A stretch of 43,202 nt of DNA from Phialocephala subalpina (Eukaryota > Ascomycota > Leotiomycetes > Helotiales > Mollisiaceae). A model generated the notes under the pieces. It was given only the letters and a program-made list of their open reading frames with translations, was not told where the DNA came from and made no database searches. Location: assembly GCA_900073065.1 (NCBI GenBank), contig FJOG01000001.1, positions 2,921,585-2,964,786 of the forward strand, given 5' to 3'. The translations under genes were made by a program, and so were the position numbers. Positions 21,701 to 31,157 of the stretch are shown one piece after another. How positions within the stretch are numbered: the first letter of the stretch is position 1; each line of letters starts with the position of its first letter.

Positions 21701-22009
21701 TTATTCACATTAAGCGAGAATCCAAAAGTTGAGCGACGATGACCTCGTACCCACATTCTGGGTGCCAAAATCTCGGTCACTTGAACTGAGAATTCAAAGT
21801 CTAATCGATGGTTGCCTCCTAGTTTCCATTCACTCTTATTTTGGTTAAAAAAAATCCCATGTACTCGAACCGAGGATGTAAAAGCTACAAGCAGCCGATG
21901 ACCTCTTGATTTGCGTTCACTCTTATTCACTCAATCGGACAAGATTCTAGAAACAACAAATTTCTCGTCTCAATAGTATCGATAGTAGCCCTCTCCCCTT
22001 AGATGCCCA
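21701..22009 (-). repeat. Diverged short repeats with tRNA-like box B
   Basis: Two or three related segments of about 90-100 bases can be aligned by eye: both main copies contain a TTCACTCTTATT block, a GATG..CCTC block and a GAAC-GAG block (plus-strand sense). On the minus strand one copy carries GGTTCGAGTAC (21871-21861), close to a box B/T-loop consensus, followed by eight T (21854-21847). The other has AGTTCAAGTGACC. This could be a tRNA-derived short element; no full cloverleaf was found. Confidence 0.3.
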
Positions 22010-22515
22010 TCATTCAAACCTGAAGCTCTTGATTTTTTCCACTCCGTTAATGTGGATGTCGAGATGTTGGCAATTGCTTTTTTCATAGAGATTTGTACGG
22101 CTTCCCTTGCAATCTGGCTCCGAGTAGACTATTACCTCATGTCAGTATGGACTTCCACAAAAACCAAATAGGATAAGATCTTACCCCAAATTTTGCTCTG
22201 AAACCCCTTATAGTACGAAAAAGACAGAGCGTCCGAGTTCATATCGTAGCAACGTTGTGTGATGGGATGATTGACCCAGCCGACTGGCATTTTGTTTCCG
22301 TCAGTTCTGGCTGAGGCGCTGAGGACGGGTTAGTGCTGAACTGTTATATGATGGCTTCGAGGAGATACGAACCAATCTTTTTTGCTCCATTCTTTGATCC
22401 AGGGATTCGAGCCACGTTTCTCGACGGCGGGAGTCTCTGATCGTTCTGTGGAGAGTGCTGTGACGATGGAGAAGGGAGCCGCGAAAGCGAGGATTAAGTA
22501 TTTGGTGAAGTGCAT
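22010..22515 (-). CDS. Small secreted four-cysteine protein with a Lys-Arg propeptide site
   Basis: Three exons, 22515-22373, 22318-22185 and 22128-22010, give 131 residues. Residues 1-20 are a signal peptide (MHFTKYLILAFAAPFSIVTA). A short propeptide ends VEKR at residue 34, a typical Kex2 site, so the mature form would begin GSNPWI. The first intron must use a GTTCGT donor in phase 2; this creates C48 across the junction and gives an even number of cysteines: C48, C71, C99, C112. The second intron is canonical (GTAAGA, CTGAC, TAG). The C-terminal block (DCKGSR...NCQHLDIHINGVEKIKSFRF) resembles beta-strand-rich small secreted proteins with DCxG...C..L...I.SF. Extracellular; role unknown. Confidence 0.7.
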
Positions 22516-22867
22516 TGTTCCGAGTTTGTTGGGAGATCTGTTGCTCATGTAATGTGGAATGCTGGATCCGGGTGATAAGAAGATCTGAAAATTTCCTTCT
22601 GAAAATAGGCAATTGAGTCTTGACGGTCGTGTGGGTGTACGAGGGACCGTCCCGTCACCGATACTGGATTCGTGAACGACGCCCGGGTGCCAGAGTCTGG
22701 GACCCATACATGAAAACGGACTGTACCATGGTACCGGATAGTCTAACCACAACCCTGATGCTTACTTGAGCACTGTGAACGAGTGGAACGAATGACTACT
22801 AATATACGATCCCTGAAGGGACGAAGAATGAAGACACAAAATTAAAGAATTCATTAGTTAGTTAAAC
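22516..22867. other. Short intergenic region
   Basis: Upstream region of the secreted protein gene and 3' end of the GGCT-like gene. No other feature seen. Confidence 0.3.
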
Positions 22868-23887
22868 TCATCGCAGCCTCATACTCTTCTCACACCACTT
22901 CGCCCTCCCACACATCTCCTCGTCATCCTCCTCTTTCATAGTCCTCTCTCCATCTCCAAAAGCAGGTTTCAATATCATATCATAATCTGCCCACATCAGC
23001 TTGAAAATAGTTCCCATGATGGTAGCCAGCCAAGCCGGGATATGTCCCTCCTCATCTGCGAACAGTTTCGACAGCCCAAAAAGCGCCAAAATTAACGGTG
23101 CCCAAACTGCGACAATGGACGCTTGTCCTAATCTCTGCCTTTTCGTTGTAATTGTATATGGTCTGAGATTATGCAAATAATGAAGATATTCGTCTGGAAG
23201 AGAGTGCTCCTCGGCGCCATCGGTGATAAGCTTCAGGTATCGGAATGAAGCTTGCGCATAACTCGGATCTGGACGATGAACCCTGCTTTCTCGAGTCCTG
23301 ATCTCTTTGCTATCATCTTCCTCAGGTTGTAATAATGTATGAGCCTTGAATGGTGCGCCACTTGGGGTCGGGTCCACGCTCTTGCTGCCCTCTGGTATGC
23401 TGTAGCATGGAACCACGACGTCTTGGTAGCTTGCTCCTCCGCCTTCAGTCGCGATGATTGTTCTGTAATCTTCGGGAGTGACCTCGTATACGACGCCAAT
23501 TAAGCCTTTATGCCATCGGTTTTTATGATAGTCGCTGCTGTTTGGTGGAGCGTCTTGGTCTCGCCATCTTGTGTTCGCGAAGCAGGGCTCGAGGTATGGA
23601 ACACCAGCGAGGTCGAAGGTGAGGTCGAGGGAGGGAACATGGACATTGACTGCTGAGAGGGGCTGGATGCCACGAGCTCCTTTGAATGTTTCCGCAGAGA
23701 GGTTGGAGCCGTAGGCTAGATAGAGAATGGTTTCGGAGGATGTAGACTCGAGGCGTTCTCGGGTCGTGCGGGGAATTGGAGCGGGGAGGGAGGAACTGTG
23801 CGAGGTCTGGAGGAGCCGGAGCTTCTGGATGGCGCATGTGGCATGTTCTCCTCTGCGAATTGAGCTGCTGGAGTGCTGAGATGCCAT
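22868..23887 (-). CDS. Gamma-glutamylcyclotransferase-like protein (GliK-type) with membrane segment
   Basis: Intronless, 339 residues. The GGCT fold signature YLAYGSNLS is at residues 56-64, and the expected acidic catalytic residue fits E148 in ATEGGGASY. These enzymes cyclise gamma-glutamyl groups to 5-oxoproline; GliK in gliotoxin biosynthesis belongs to the same broad group and acts on a glutathione-derived intermediate. The protein is longer than simple GGCTs because of an S/R-rich N-terminal extension and a C-terminal part with one hydrophobic segment (about residues 256-275) and an acidic tail. Its place next to remnants of biosynthetic genes makes a metabolic role in thiol handling possible, but this is inference; such genes also occur alone. 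Confidence 0.75.
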   Translation of the reverse strand: MASQHSSSSIRRGEHATCAIQKLRLLQTSHSSSLPAPIPRTTRERLESTSSETILYLAYGSNLSAETFKGARGIQPLSAVNVHVPSLDLTFDLAGVPYLEPCFANTRWRDQDAPPNSSDYHKNRWHKGLIGVVYEVTPEDYRTIIATEGGGASYQDVVVPCYSIPEGSKSVDPTPSGAPFKAHTLLQPEEDDSKEIRTRESRVHRPDPSYAQASFRYLKLITDGAEEHSLPDEYLHYLHNLRPYTITTKRQRLGQASIVAVWAPLILALFGLSKLFADEEGHIPAWLATIMGTIFKLMWADYDMILKPAFGDGERTMKEEDDEEMCGRAKWCEKSMRLR

Positions 23888-24584
23888 GACTGAATGGTAG
23901 CTCGGGCTCGAGGCTTGAGAGGCAATTGAGGATGCCAGCCAGAAATCAGACTGAGAGGCTAGGAATGAAGCAGACGAGAGTGATTTGACGTAAGAAACAA
24001 AGCGACGACTTCAATGATAGCTGCAGATGGGAATCATAGGAAAGAACAGCAGCTGTGGTACATTTGGTACATTTGTAATTGTTATCTCCCCGTCGGACAT
24101 TCAAGTTCCAGAACTCCGAGCGCGAACTACGCGGGAGGCTGAGAGATCCAATCAAGCAGGTGAAAATTGAAGCATTCTTTTTTTGATTCTGGAATCTTTG
24201 ATTCACATACAAGAGAAATCTCGAATGATATTTCTACACCCTTTTTTGTGAGAGGCTGCAAGACGATGATGTGAGCACAAGGCTGAATGTCGCCTTCGTG
24301 AGCCTCGCTCTGATTGGACGAGTGCTTTCGCTGAAGAGGCCTCGATCCCTCGTCGAGTTTGACGACAAATAAGAAGCTCACCAACATGATTGAAGACGCA
24401 AACTTTTATCTCCGCATATATCCTCTCAGCCAACATGACCAAGTTCAATGCGCTGATGGTCCTCTAAGCTGGGGGACATTTACTTGCTAATTTCGACCTT
24501 CCGTCTTGGGTACCTGATTCTGATGTCGATAATTGTTTTTTCTCTTGCATTGCTATACCTCACTAATCCTCAAAGCTATTAAGT
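23888..24584. other. Intergenic region, no gene recognised
   Basis: No domain or splice pattern seen on either strand. Confidence 0.35.
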
Positions 24585-25422
24585 ATGGATGGCAGCCCCT
24601 CCATATACGGCACCGCCTGGAAGAGAGAAGAAACGGCAGACCTGGTAACGAAAGCCATTGAGGCGGGCTTTCGAAGCTTCGACACAGCTGCACAACCTAG
24701 GCATTACCGCGAGGATCTTGTTGGAGAAGGCATTCATTCTTCGCTGTCCAAGAGCACGATCGGACGAGAACATCTCTTCGCATGCATCTCTTCTAGTTGT
24801 CCTAAGCCGTGGCTGACATCGGAAACATATTCAAACCAAATTCTCTCGACCGTCGGTCCAAGACCCGTCCAACTGTCCTTACCCGCGCGAAGCTCCCCTC
24901 GAAGACCAAATCCGTACCTCAATCCAGTCATCTTTGCACAATCTGCGACATGAAGAAAATGTCAATTCGAACTATCTCGATGCGTTGCTTTTGCATTCCC
25001 TTACCCTGATTTCGAAGATACCTTGAGTACTTCGAGGATATTGTCAGAATATGTGCCAGACAAGATCAGGGCTTTGGGAATATCTAATGTCAGTCTGGCC
25101 GTGTTGGAGCGGCTTTATGAGGCTGTGGAGGTGAAGCCTTCCTTCCTCCAAGCTCGATTCCATCCGGAAACACAACTCGAGAGTTCTGTGCGTAAATTCT
25201 GCAGAGATGGGAATTAGGTTCCAGGCACATAGGATCTTGAAAGGAAATATAGAGCTGTTGAATGGGGATGTAATTGGACGTGTCGCCGAGAAGGTGGGAG
25301 TCTCGAAAGTGGTTGCGTTGTATCTCTGCGTCATTGGGTTGGAAGGCATCAGTGGAGTCAATGGGACGAAGTCAGTAGAGCATATGAAGGAGGATTTGGA
25401 GGGCTGGACGAGATGGAAGTAA
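24585..25422 (+). pseudogene. Aldo-keto reductase pseudogene
   Basis: AKR blocks in the right order but in several frames. First GTAWKREETADLVTKAIEAG and FDTAAQPRHYREDLVGEGI in the frame from 24585. Then, after a shift, SIQSSLHNLR and NYLDALLLHS (about 24.92-25.0 kb). After another shift, YPDFEDTL and KIRALGISNVSLAVLERLYE with VKPSFLQARFHPET. After a stop, GNIELLNGDVIGRVAEKVGV and NGTKSVEHMKEDLEG to 25422. At least three frame breaks plus a stop mean the gene is dead. The blocks match the fungal AKR subgroup with DTAxQPxHY, which reduces carbonyls with NADPH. Confidence 0.8.
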
Positions 25423-25747
25423 AATGCTTTAGGGTGGATACATGGCTCGCTTTAGACAGCTTATTAGGGACGATGTATAGCTAATTGATGCCCAATGTCT
25501 GTTCCGGAGCGCTGCAGAAATCCAATATCATTTCATCTTGCATTGTCCTTGAAGTCTTCGAATAATCATCAGCCTTGTGAACGGATATCTTGACGAGGCT
25601 GTTGAACATACATCCTGATTGGCTCCCACAAATTCGATGTGGGTCTTCCGAACATCCCACTTCATTTCTCACACAAGGCAACTACTTTTCACAACTTCGA
25701 CATCCTCACACCAGTTCAAGCTCTGTGAAGCTGCAAAAATCTGCAGA
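25423..25747. other. Upstream region of the Rab geranylgeranyltransferase gene
   Basis: Contains the promoter and leader; ends with a CAG-rich start context before the ATG at 25748. Nothing else is seen. Confidence 0.35.
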
Positions 25748-26958
25748 ATGGCCCTCGTCTCCGGGCCGGGTCGTGCAGGCTCATCTGTCCTCCCAGATGA
25801 GCTCCAACTCGCCATCCAAGCCCATGTGAAATACATCCAGTCCTTAGACACTGTATGCATTCCCCATTCTCCTTTCCTCCCAATTCTTCTCAATTCCCTT
25901 CTAATGTGTTCTTGAATAATCGCTAAACCAACTTCAGCGAAGAGACGAACTTGAATACTGGCTCACCGAACACCTCCGCCTCAACGGCCTCTACTGGGGT
26001 CTAACAGCCCTCCACCTCCTCAACCGACCCTCCGCCCTCCCCCGCCAAGAAACAATAGACTTCGTTCTTTCCTGCCAAGCTGAAAACGGTGGATTTGGAG
26101 CTGCGCCGGGTCATGATGCACATCTCCTCTCTACTGTCTCTGGAGTCCAGATCCTGGGAATGGTGGATGGGTTTGAGGAGCTTGAGAAGAGGGGTAAGGT
26201 TGTAAAGGTTGGGGGAGGAGAGTATAGGGGAAAAGAGGCGGTGGGGAGATATTTGGCGGGGTTGCAGAATAGGGAGACGGGGACTTTTACTGGTGATGAG
26301 TGGGGGGAGGAGGATACGAGATTCCTTTATGCGGGACTGAATGCTCTCAGTCTACTGGGACTGTTGGAATTGGTGGATGTTGATTTGGCAGTGGATTACA
26401 TTGTCAGCTGTGCGAATTTCGATGGAGGATATGGTGTTTCTCCTGGGGCGGAAAGTCATTCAGGGCAGATTTTTGCTTGTTTGGCGGCGTTGAGTATTGC
26501 GGGGAGAATTGATACGGTAGATAAGGATAAGTTGGGGCAGTGGTTGAGTGAGAGGCAGGTGGACGCTGGCGGGTTGAATGGCCGGCCGGAGAAGATGGAG
26601 GATGTTTGTTATAGTTGGTGGGTGGCGAGCAGTTTAACGATGATTGGACGACTGCATTGGATTGATGGGGCGAAGTTGTCTGCTTTCATCTTGAAGTGTC
26701 AGGACCCAGAGGGAGGAGGCTTCGCGGATAGGCCGGGAGATATGGTAGATGTTTTCCATACCTGTTTTGGGATTGCGGGGTTGAGTTTGTTGGATTTTGA
26801 GGGGTTGGAGGAGGTTGATGCTGTTTAGTGAGTACCTCTGCGTCCTTTTCTTCTCTTTTCTTTCCTTGGTATTCTGCAAGTACTGACCGAAAGATAGCTG
26901 CATGCCAAAGAAGGTGCTTGAGCGGATACTCGGACCACGATATGGAGAGAACGATTGA
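25748..26958 (+). CDS. BET2: Rab geranylgeranyltransferase (type II) beta subunit
   Basis: Three exons, 25748-25852, 25938-26827 and 26898-26958, giving 351 residues, close to the family's usual size. The enzyme transfers two geranylgeranyl groups to C-terminal cysteines of Rab GTPases with the alpha subunit and escort protein. The prenyltransferase alpha-alpha barrel repeats are visible: LSCQAENGGFGAAPGHDAHL, YIVSCANFDGGYGVSPGAES, SERQVDAGGLNGRPEK and LKCQDPEGGGFADRPGD. Zinc ligands fit the D and C of EDVCYSWW and the H of DVFHTCFG. The last exon completes the C-terminus as YCMPKKVLERILGPRYGEND. Cytosolic, essential housekeeping role by family knowledge; intact. Confidence 0.92.
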
Positions 26959-28972
26959 TGACAAGATACCGATGAATAAGACATGAATTGATGGCAGCCC
27001 ATTGCATTCGTAGATTCGGAAAGAGACAGGGCTTTCAATCTCCCAGCCTGGCCTGGAGAATCGAGAAGGCTAGGCTGGGCTAAGATCTTCTCTCGGTTTG
27101 GTGTAACTGTTCAGGCCAATGAGAGTCCTCCCCTGAAATAAATGGCATTTGAATGTCCCAGGCAAGGCTTGGAGATTGAAAACGCTGGGAGGAGACATTG
27201 GAGGGAGTATTGGTAGGTCCAACGGCGGCGGTTTCCTCCTGCCATCTAATAACCTGGCGCCTTTCAATCTTGTGGTTCAAGGATACTAGGCAGGAGAAGA
27301 GAAATTCCAAGCTCCATTAGCATCTAGTCTTTGCTCATGACTTGACTGCATCAGAAGCTAGTGAAACATGACATCTGCTATTCTCTATTCGTCGAATTGT
27401 GGTCCATTTCATAGCAACAACTCACAGTGCTGCATTGCCAATCCAAATCTAAATCAGCTCAAATTTTGACCTCCATTCACATATTTCCTCTGCAAAAGTA
27501 TTGTGATACTTCATCACTTTTGCCCTGAGATTGGAGTGATTGTATTGCTTGATTTCCAAGTCTGATGAGTCGGGCATTCAATGAATTGTCAATCCAGAGC
27601 TCAAGAGAGCACAGAAATAAGAGCCTTTTAGGGCTCTAATATGTGCACTACAACTTCCATTCACGCTCTAGGCGAAGTAGGTGTAGGCTCGGCGTGTTCC
27701 GAATGAGCAGCTCTCACGTGAAATGGTGAAGTCCAGGTGTGTCCGATGCGGAGGCGTTGTCGCTCGGAACGCGTCTCGTCCGGACAATATATTGACTTCC
27801 GACCACTTGCATTCCACCAGATTGTCAGACCTGCAAATCATGGGGACAATCTACAACAGCCTGCGACTTTCAAATTCGGCTGAAATTGTTCTCCGTCTTC
27901 AATTCAGTATCCTTGAATCCGCTGGCTCTCTGTTGTAAGATCTTACCTGCCGCCCACAACACCTTCCCTCTTAGAAGCGACACCAGAGGAAACCTTCTTT
28001 CCGCCTCAACAAAACCCCTCTCTCCTTCCCCTCCACCCCTCTCTTCCCTCACGTCAGGAAGCCATCGTTTGCTTCATGTTGATCGTCTCTCTACGCCACT
28101 TGCAAGTTCCTCTTTGACTTGCTACGATTGTGTCTTTTGAGTCTTCACCCACGATCTAGCACCTCAGACGTCAATCCGTGTGATACAACACGGGCTTGTG
28201 ACAGTACTGTAAGTCACATTGTTACAGTCAACAAAGAGCCTTCACTGACCTGTGCTAGCCATCACATTCAATTGAAAAGTAAGTTTTGCATCTGCCACCT
28301 CCTCTTTGCACTCCGATGCGGCATTGGCCTGCCGCCAACCTAAACGCCTTGGATTGCATTCTGCTTGGACTCTGGACCTGAACACCTGGATTCACAACTA
28401 TTCAATCCTCCTGGATATCTCTCCTGGAAATCATACTCCATCCGCAGTACTGACGTATGTCTTCCTTTCTTCTTCTCTGCCAACAAGCGGATCTAGGAGT
28501 GTTTACCGCTACGACATTGTTAACCTCGTATCCCAATTTCTAGGTCTATTTCTACCTTTCTGCTCCACGAACACTCAACTTGCCTCGATATCATACTTGC
28601 CGCCCCGCCTCGCTCACTGTGAGCTTCATCACCGGCTCTCTTCCGGTCACTCAGCTTTGCTTTCGTCCGCCTTCGACACACGCCAACCTCCACGACACCT
28701 TCACGGACAAGCTGGTCTTAATATTATCCATAACTGGCACAAAATTCACCTCTGTCTTCACATGCAATCTGCCCAGACGCCCACACCTTCTGCCAAATCC
28801 TCAACGAGTTTGCTGATGCCCCTTTATTCGGATATTCACCTTCGACAAGTCTCGTTAAACGTAGCTACCCCTGGCTGCCTACACTTCACTCTCATCCAGC
28901 CTTCACTTTCATCGCGACTCACTGGCCCTATACTCTCATGCCAGCAACACTTTCATTGTTAATTAGCTGACC
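26959..28972. other. Two-kilobase gene-free region, mostly promoter and leader of the zinc finger gene
   Basis: No supported gene. From about 27.95 to 28.96 kb the plus strand is CT-rich with many short upstream ATG frames, the longest 28306-28962, which is S/T/L/H-rich low-complexity translation with no domain. This resembles the long leaders of fungal regulatory genes. Two G/C-rich imperfect repeats occur near 27.04 and 27.16 kb. Confidence 0.4.
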
Positions 28973-30849
28973 ATGCCTGCAGGCATATCCATCATGCCGA
29001 AACCCAAGGTCGAATACAACATTGATCTGCAATGCAGCCTCTGCCCAAAGAACCCGAAGTTTTCCGACGTCTCCCACCTCCTTACACACATCTCTTCCAA
29101 AGGACATTTGGCACATCGCTTCAAGCTTCAGATCCGTGCTCAAGGGGAACCCAAGGCCAAAGAGATTCTCGACAACTTTGACTTCTGGTACCGCACAAGC
29201 AATCTCGATTCTCTGCTGTCCGATCGTCTTGCACAAAAGGATCAGAAGAAGGCAAAGAAGAGCAGAGCCTCGAACGTTTCCACGGCCTCCAATAATCCCA
29301 ATGCTTCTGTGAGTCGTCAAACTTCATATCACATCCATTCAATACTGACTCCACCAAGATCAAGCAGGAACGAGAGCTCGCACCGGCTCCTTCTCTGGTA
29401 CCGGAAGCTCCCATGTTCCGTGCACCTGTTCCTCCCATGCAGCTCTGGCCAGCTTCTCCAGCAGTCAACAGAACGCCATCCGCAGTTGCCGATGATTGGC
29501 AATCCAGTATATATTCCACACCAACCGCCAGACGCCGAGTCCCCAACTTCGCCCAGGCGGAGACACCAGCTGGTGACAGTGTTGATCCCAAGTATGCCTT
29601 TTCCTCCAAGTGCAGTGTGCCAAGCTAATATTTCAGTCTCGCAACGCCATGGAAGCCTGATCCCGAGGATGAGGAGAATGAAGACAATAAGAAGAGCACC
29701 GGCAAGCTCACCGACAGCGCCAAGCTCAAAGGTGTTCTCTGGCCCGGTATGGATCTCTTCGACTCTGCTACACCAGACATGAAGAGAATGAGAAACCAGA
29801 AGAAAGACAACAATGTCCTCGAGAGTATGATTGCTACTTCTCTCGCAGTCGAGCCTGCAGAAATCAGCTATCATCCCAATGGCGAGTTCAGGGCATCCAG
29901 AGATATCTTCGGTCCCCTGTCGACTGAGAACAGTCCCAAGTCTGCCTCGCCAAAGAAGCGTCGAACTTCTCGCAAGGCAGCAGGCTCTGCACTCAACGAT
30001 CTCAGTGTCAATGCTCCTCGACTTCGAGCCCCTCGTCGTCGAAAGGCTGCTGCTGGACAAAGTCCTCGAAAGTCGGGTCTGTCGTCGACTCAGGCTGGAC
30101 CACCCATCTTCCTTCAACCTACTCCAACTCTCAACCCCCTAGCTCTTGAAAATCGTCGTTTCCATCCAAGCGCAGAAGAGGATGAAGAGTTCAGAATGAC
30201 TGTCGGAGGGTTGGGCCTTCAACAGGATGACCGCAAGAAGAGAGCCTTCACCATTTTCCAGGACGCTCCTCAAGTCAGCCCAGGTATGTTTGCATCCTAT
30301 CTTCTCGTCCTTCTAAACTAACAGTTCCTAGGACGCACTGAGACTCCGTTGGAGGATCATGGGTATGCTCTGAACTACGGATGGCAATTCTCAGGCACTG
30401 ACTTTCCCAGATTTGACTTCCCGAATCATGGGCTGCCCTCGTATTCTGGCCCTTCGATGACCTCCGTTTTCCAGCCCTCTCCAACCCCTGCTTCCAAACC
30501 CGCACAATATGGCTTCGGTAAGGAGAACGGCCAATTCGACATGCTTTCGATGCATCACCACCATCATCAGGCTCGTCGCACCCTGTCGGCGTCCCATGTC
30601 TACCCATCTCAGATTTTCTACGATGCCTCGTATAACCCTCTCTACAACCACGGCTACGCTCGTTCTGTCGCGTACAGCTCTCAATATACCTTCAACGAGA
30701 ACAGGTCCCCTACTGCGTTCAATCTCTTCGGACCACCAGCAGAGTTTAAGCCATCCAATCCCTTGACTCAGGCTGTGCAATCGCAAGGCCCGATGATTGG
30801 AGCTGGCAGCAACGGAGATGAGAACAGCGACATCAAAATGGGCATGTGA
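28973..30849 (+). CDS. C2H2-like zinc finger protein, probable nuclear regulator
   Basis: Four exons, 28973-29308, 29359-29591, 29637-30283 and 30332-30849, giving 577 residues; introns are 50, 45 and 48 nt with standard branch points. A second ATG at 28994 is an alternative start. One finger, C21-x2-C24-x14-H39-x5-H45, is followed by a helical extension ending in FDFWYRTSNLDSLLSDRL. The middle part is basic (SPKKRRTSRKAAG, RLRAPRRRKAAAG), suggesting nuclear localisation and nucleic-acid contact. The rest is proline- and serine-rich and includes a run of histidines (HHHHH), as in disordered regulatory proteins. I do not recognise a named orthologue. The long leader suggests translational regulation by upstream ATGs. 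Confidence 0.75.
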
Positions 30850-31157
30850 ATTGTCCAAGATACGGACATTGTGGGTTTCGACTCTCTCCCATCTTATGAT
30901 ACGAACTTACGGACATTCAACTCATCTTGCACTTCGAGTCTCGGCATGATTAGGAGTTTTCGGAGTTGAGCATGGCGTCAGAGTGCGAGGCGTTTTTGTC
31001 TACTGTCCAAACAATTGCTCCGACTTTGTGCAGTCATTTGCTTATCACACATACATAGATATTCGTCGTTGGCGGGGGGTATGCCTTGGAGGTCATGGCT
31101 ATTATATCTTGCGTTGGTATTTGCTATTCGGGTTTCTTTCTTCGTCTTTATCATACA
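30850..31157. other. Convergent 3' region
   Basis: Holds the 3' ends of the zinc finger gene and of MSH3, which are tail to tail. No other feature. Confidence 0.4.

Noticed and set aside
28306..28962. Plus-strand open frame of 218 codons upstream of the zinc finger gene
   Set aside because: Low-complexity S/L/H/T-rich translation of CT-rich leader DNA, no domain and no intron support.
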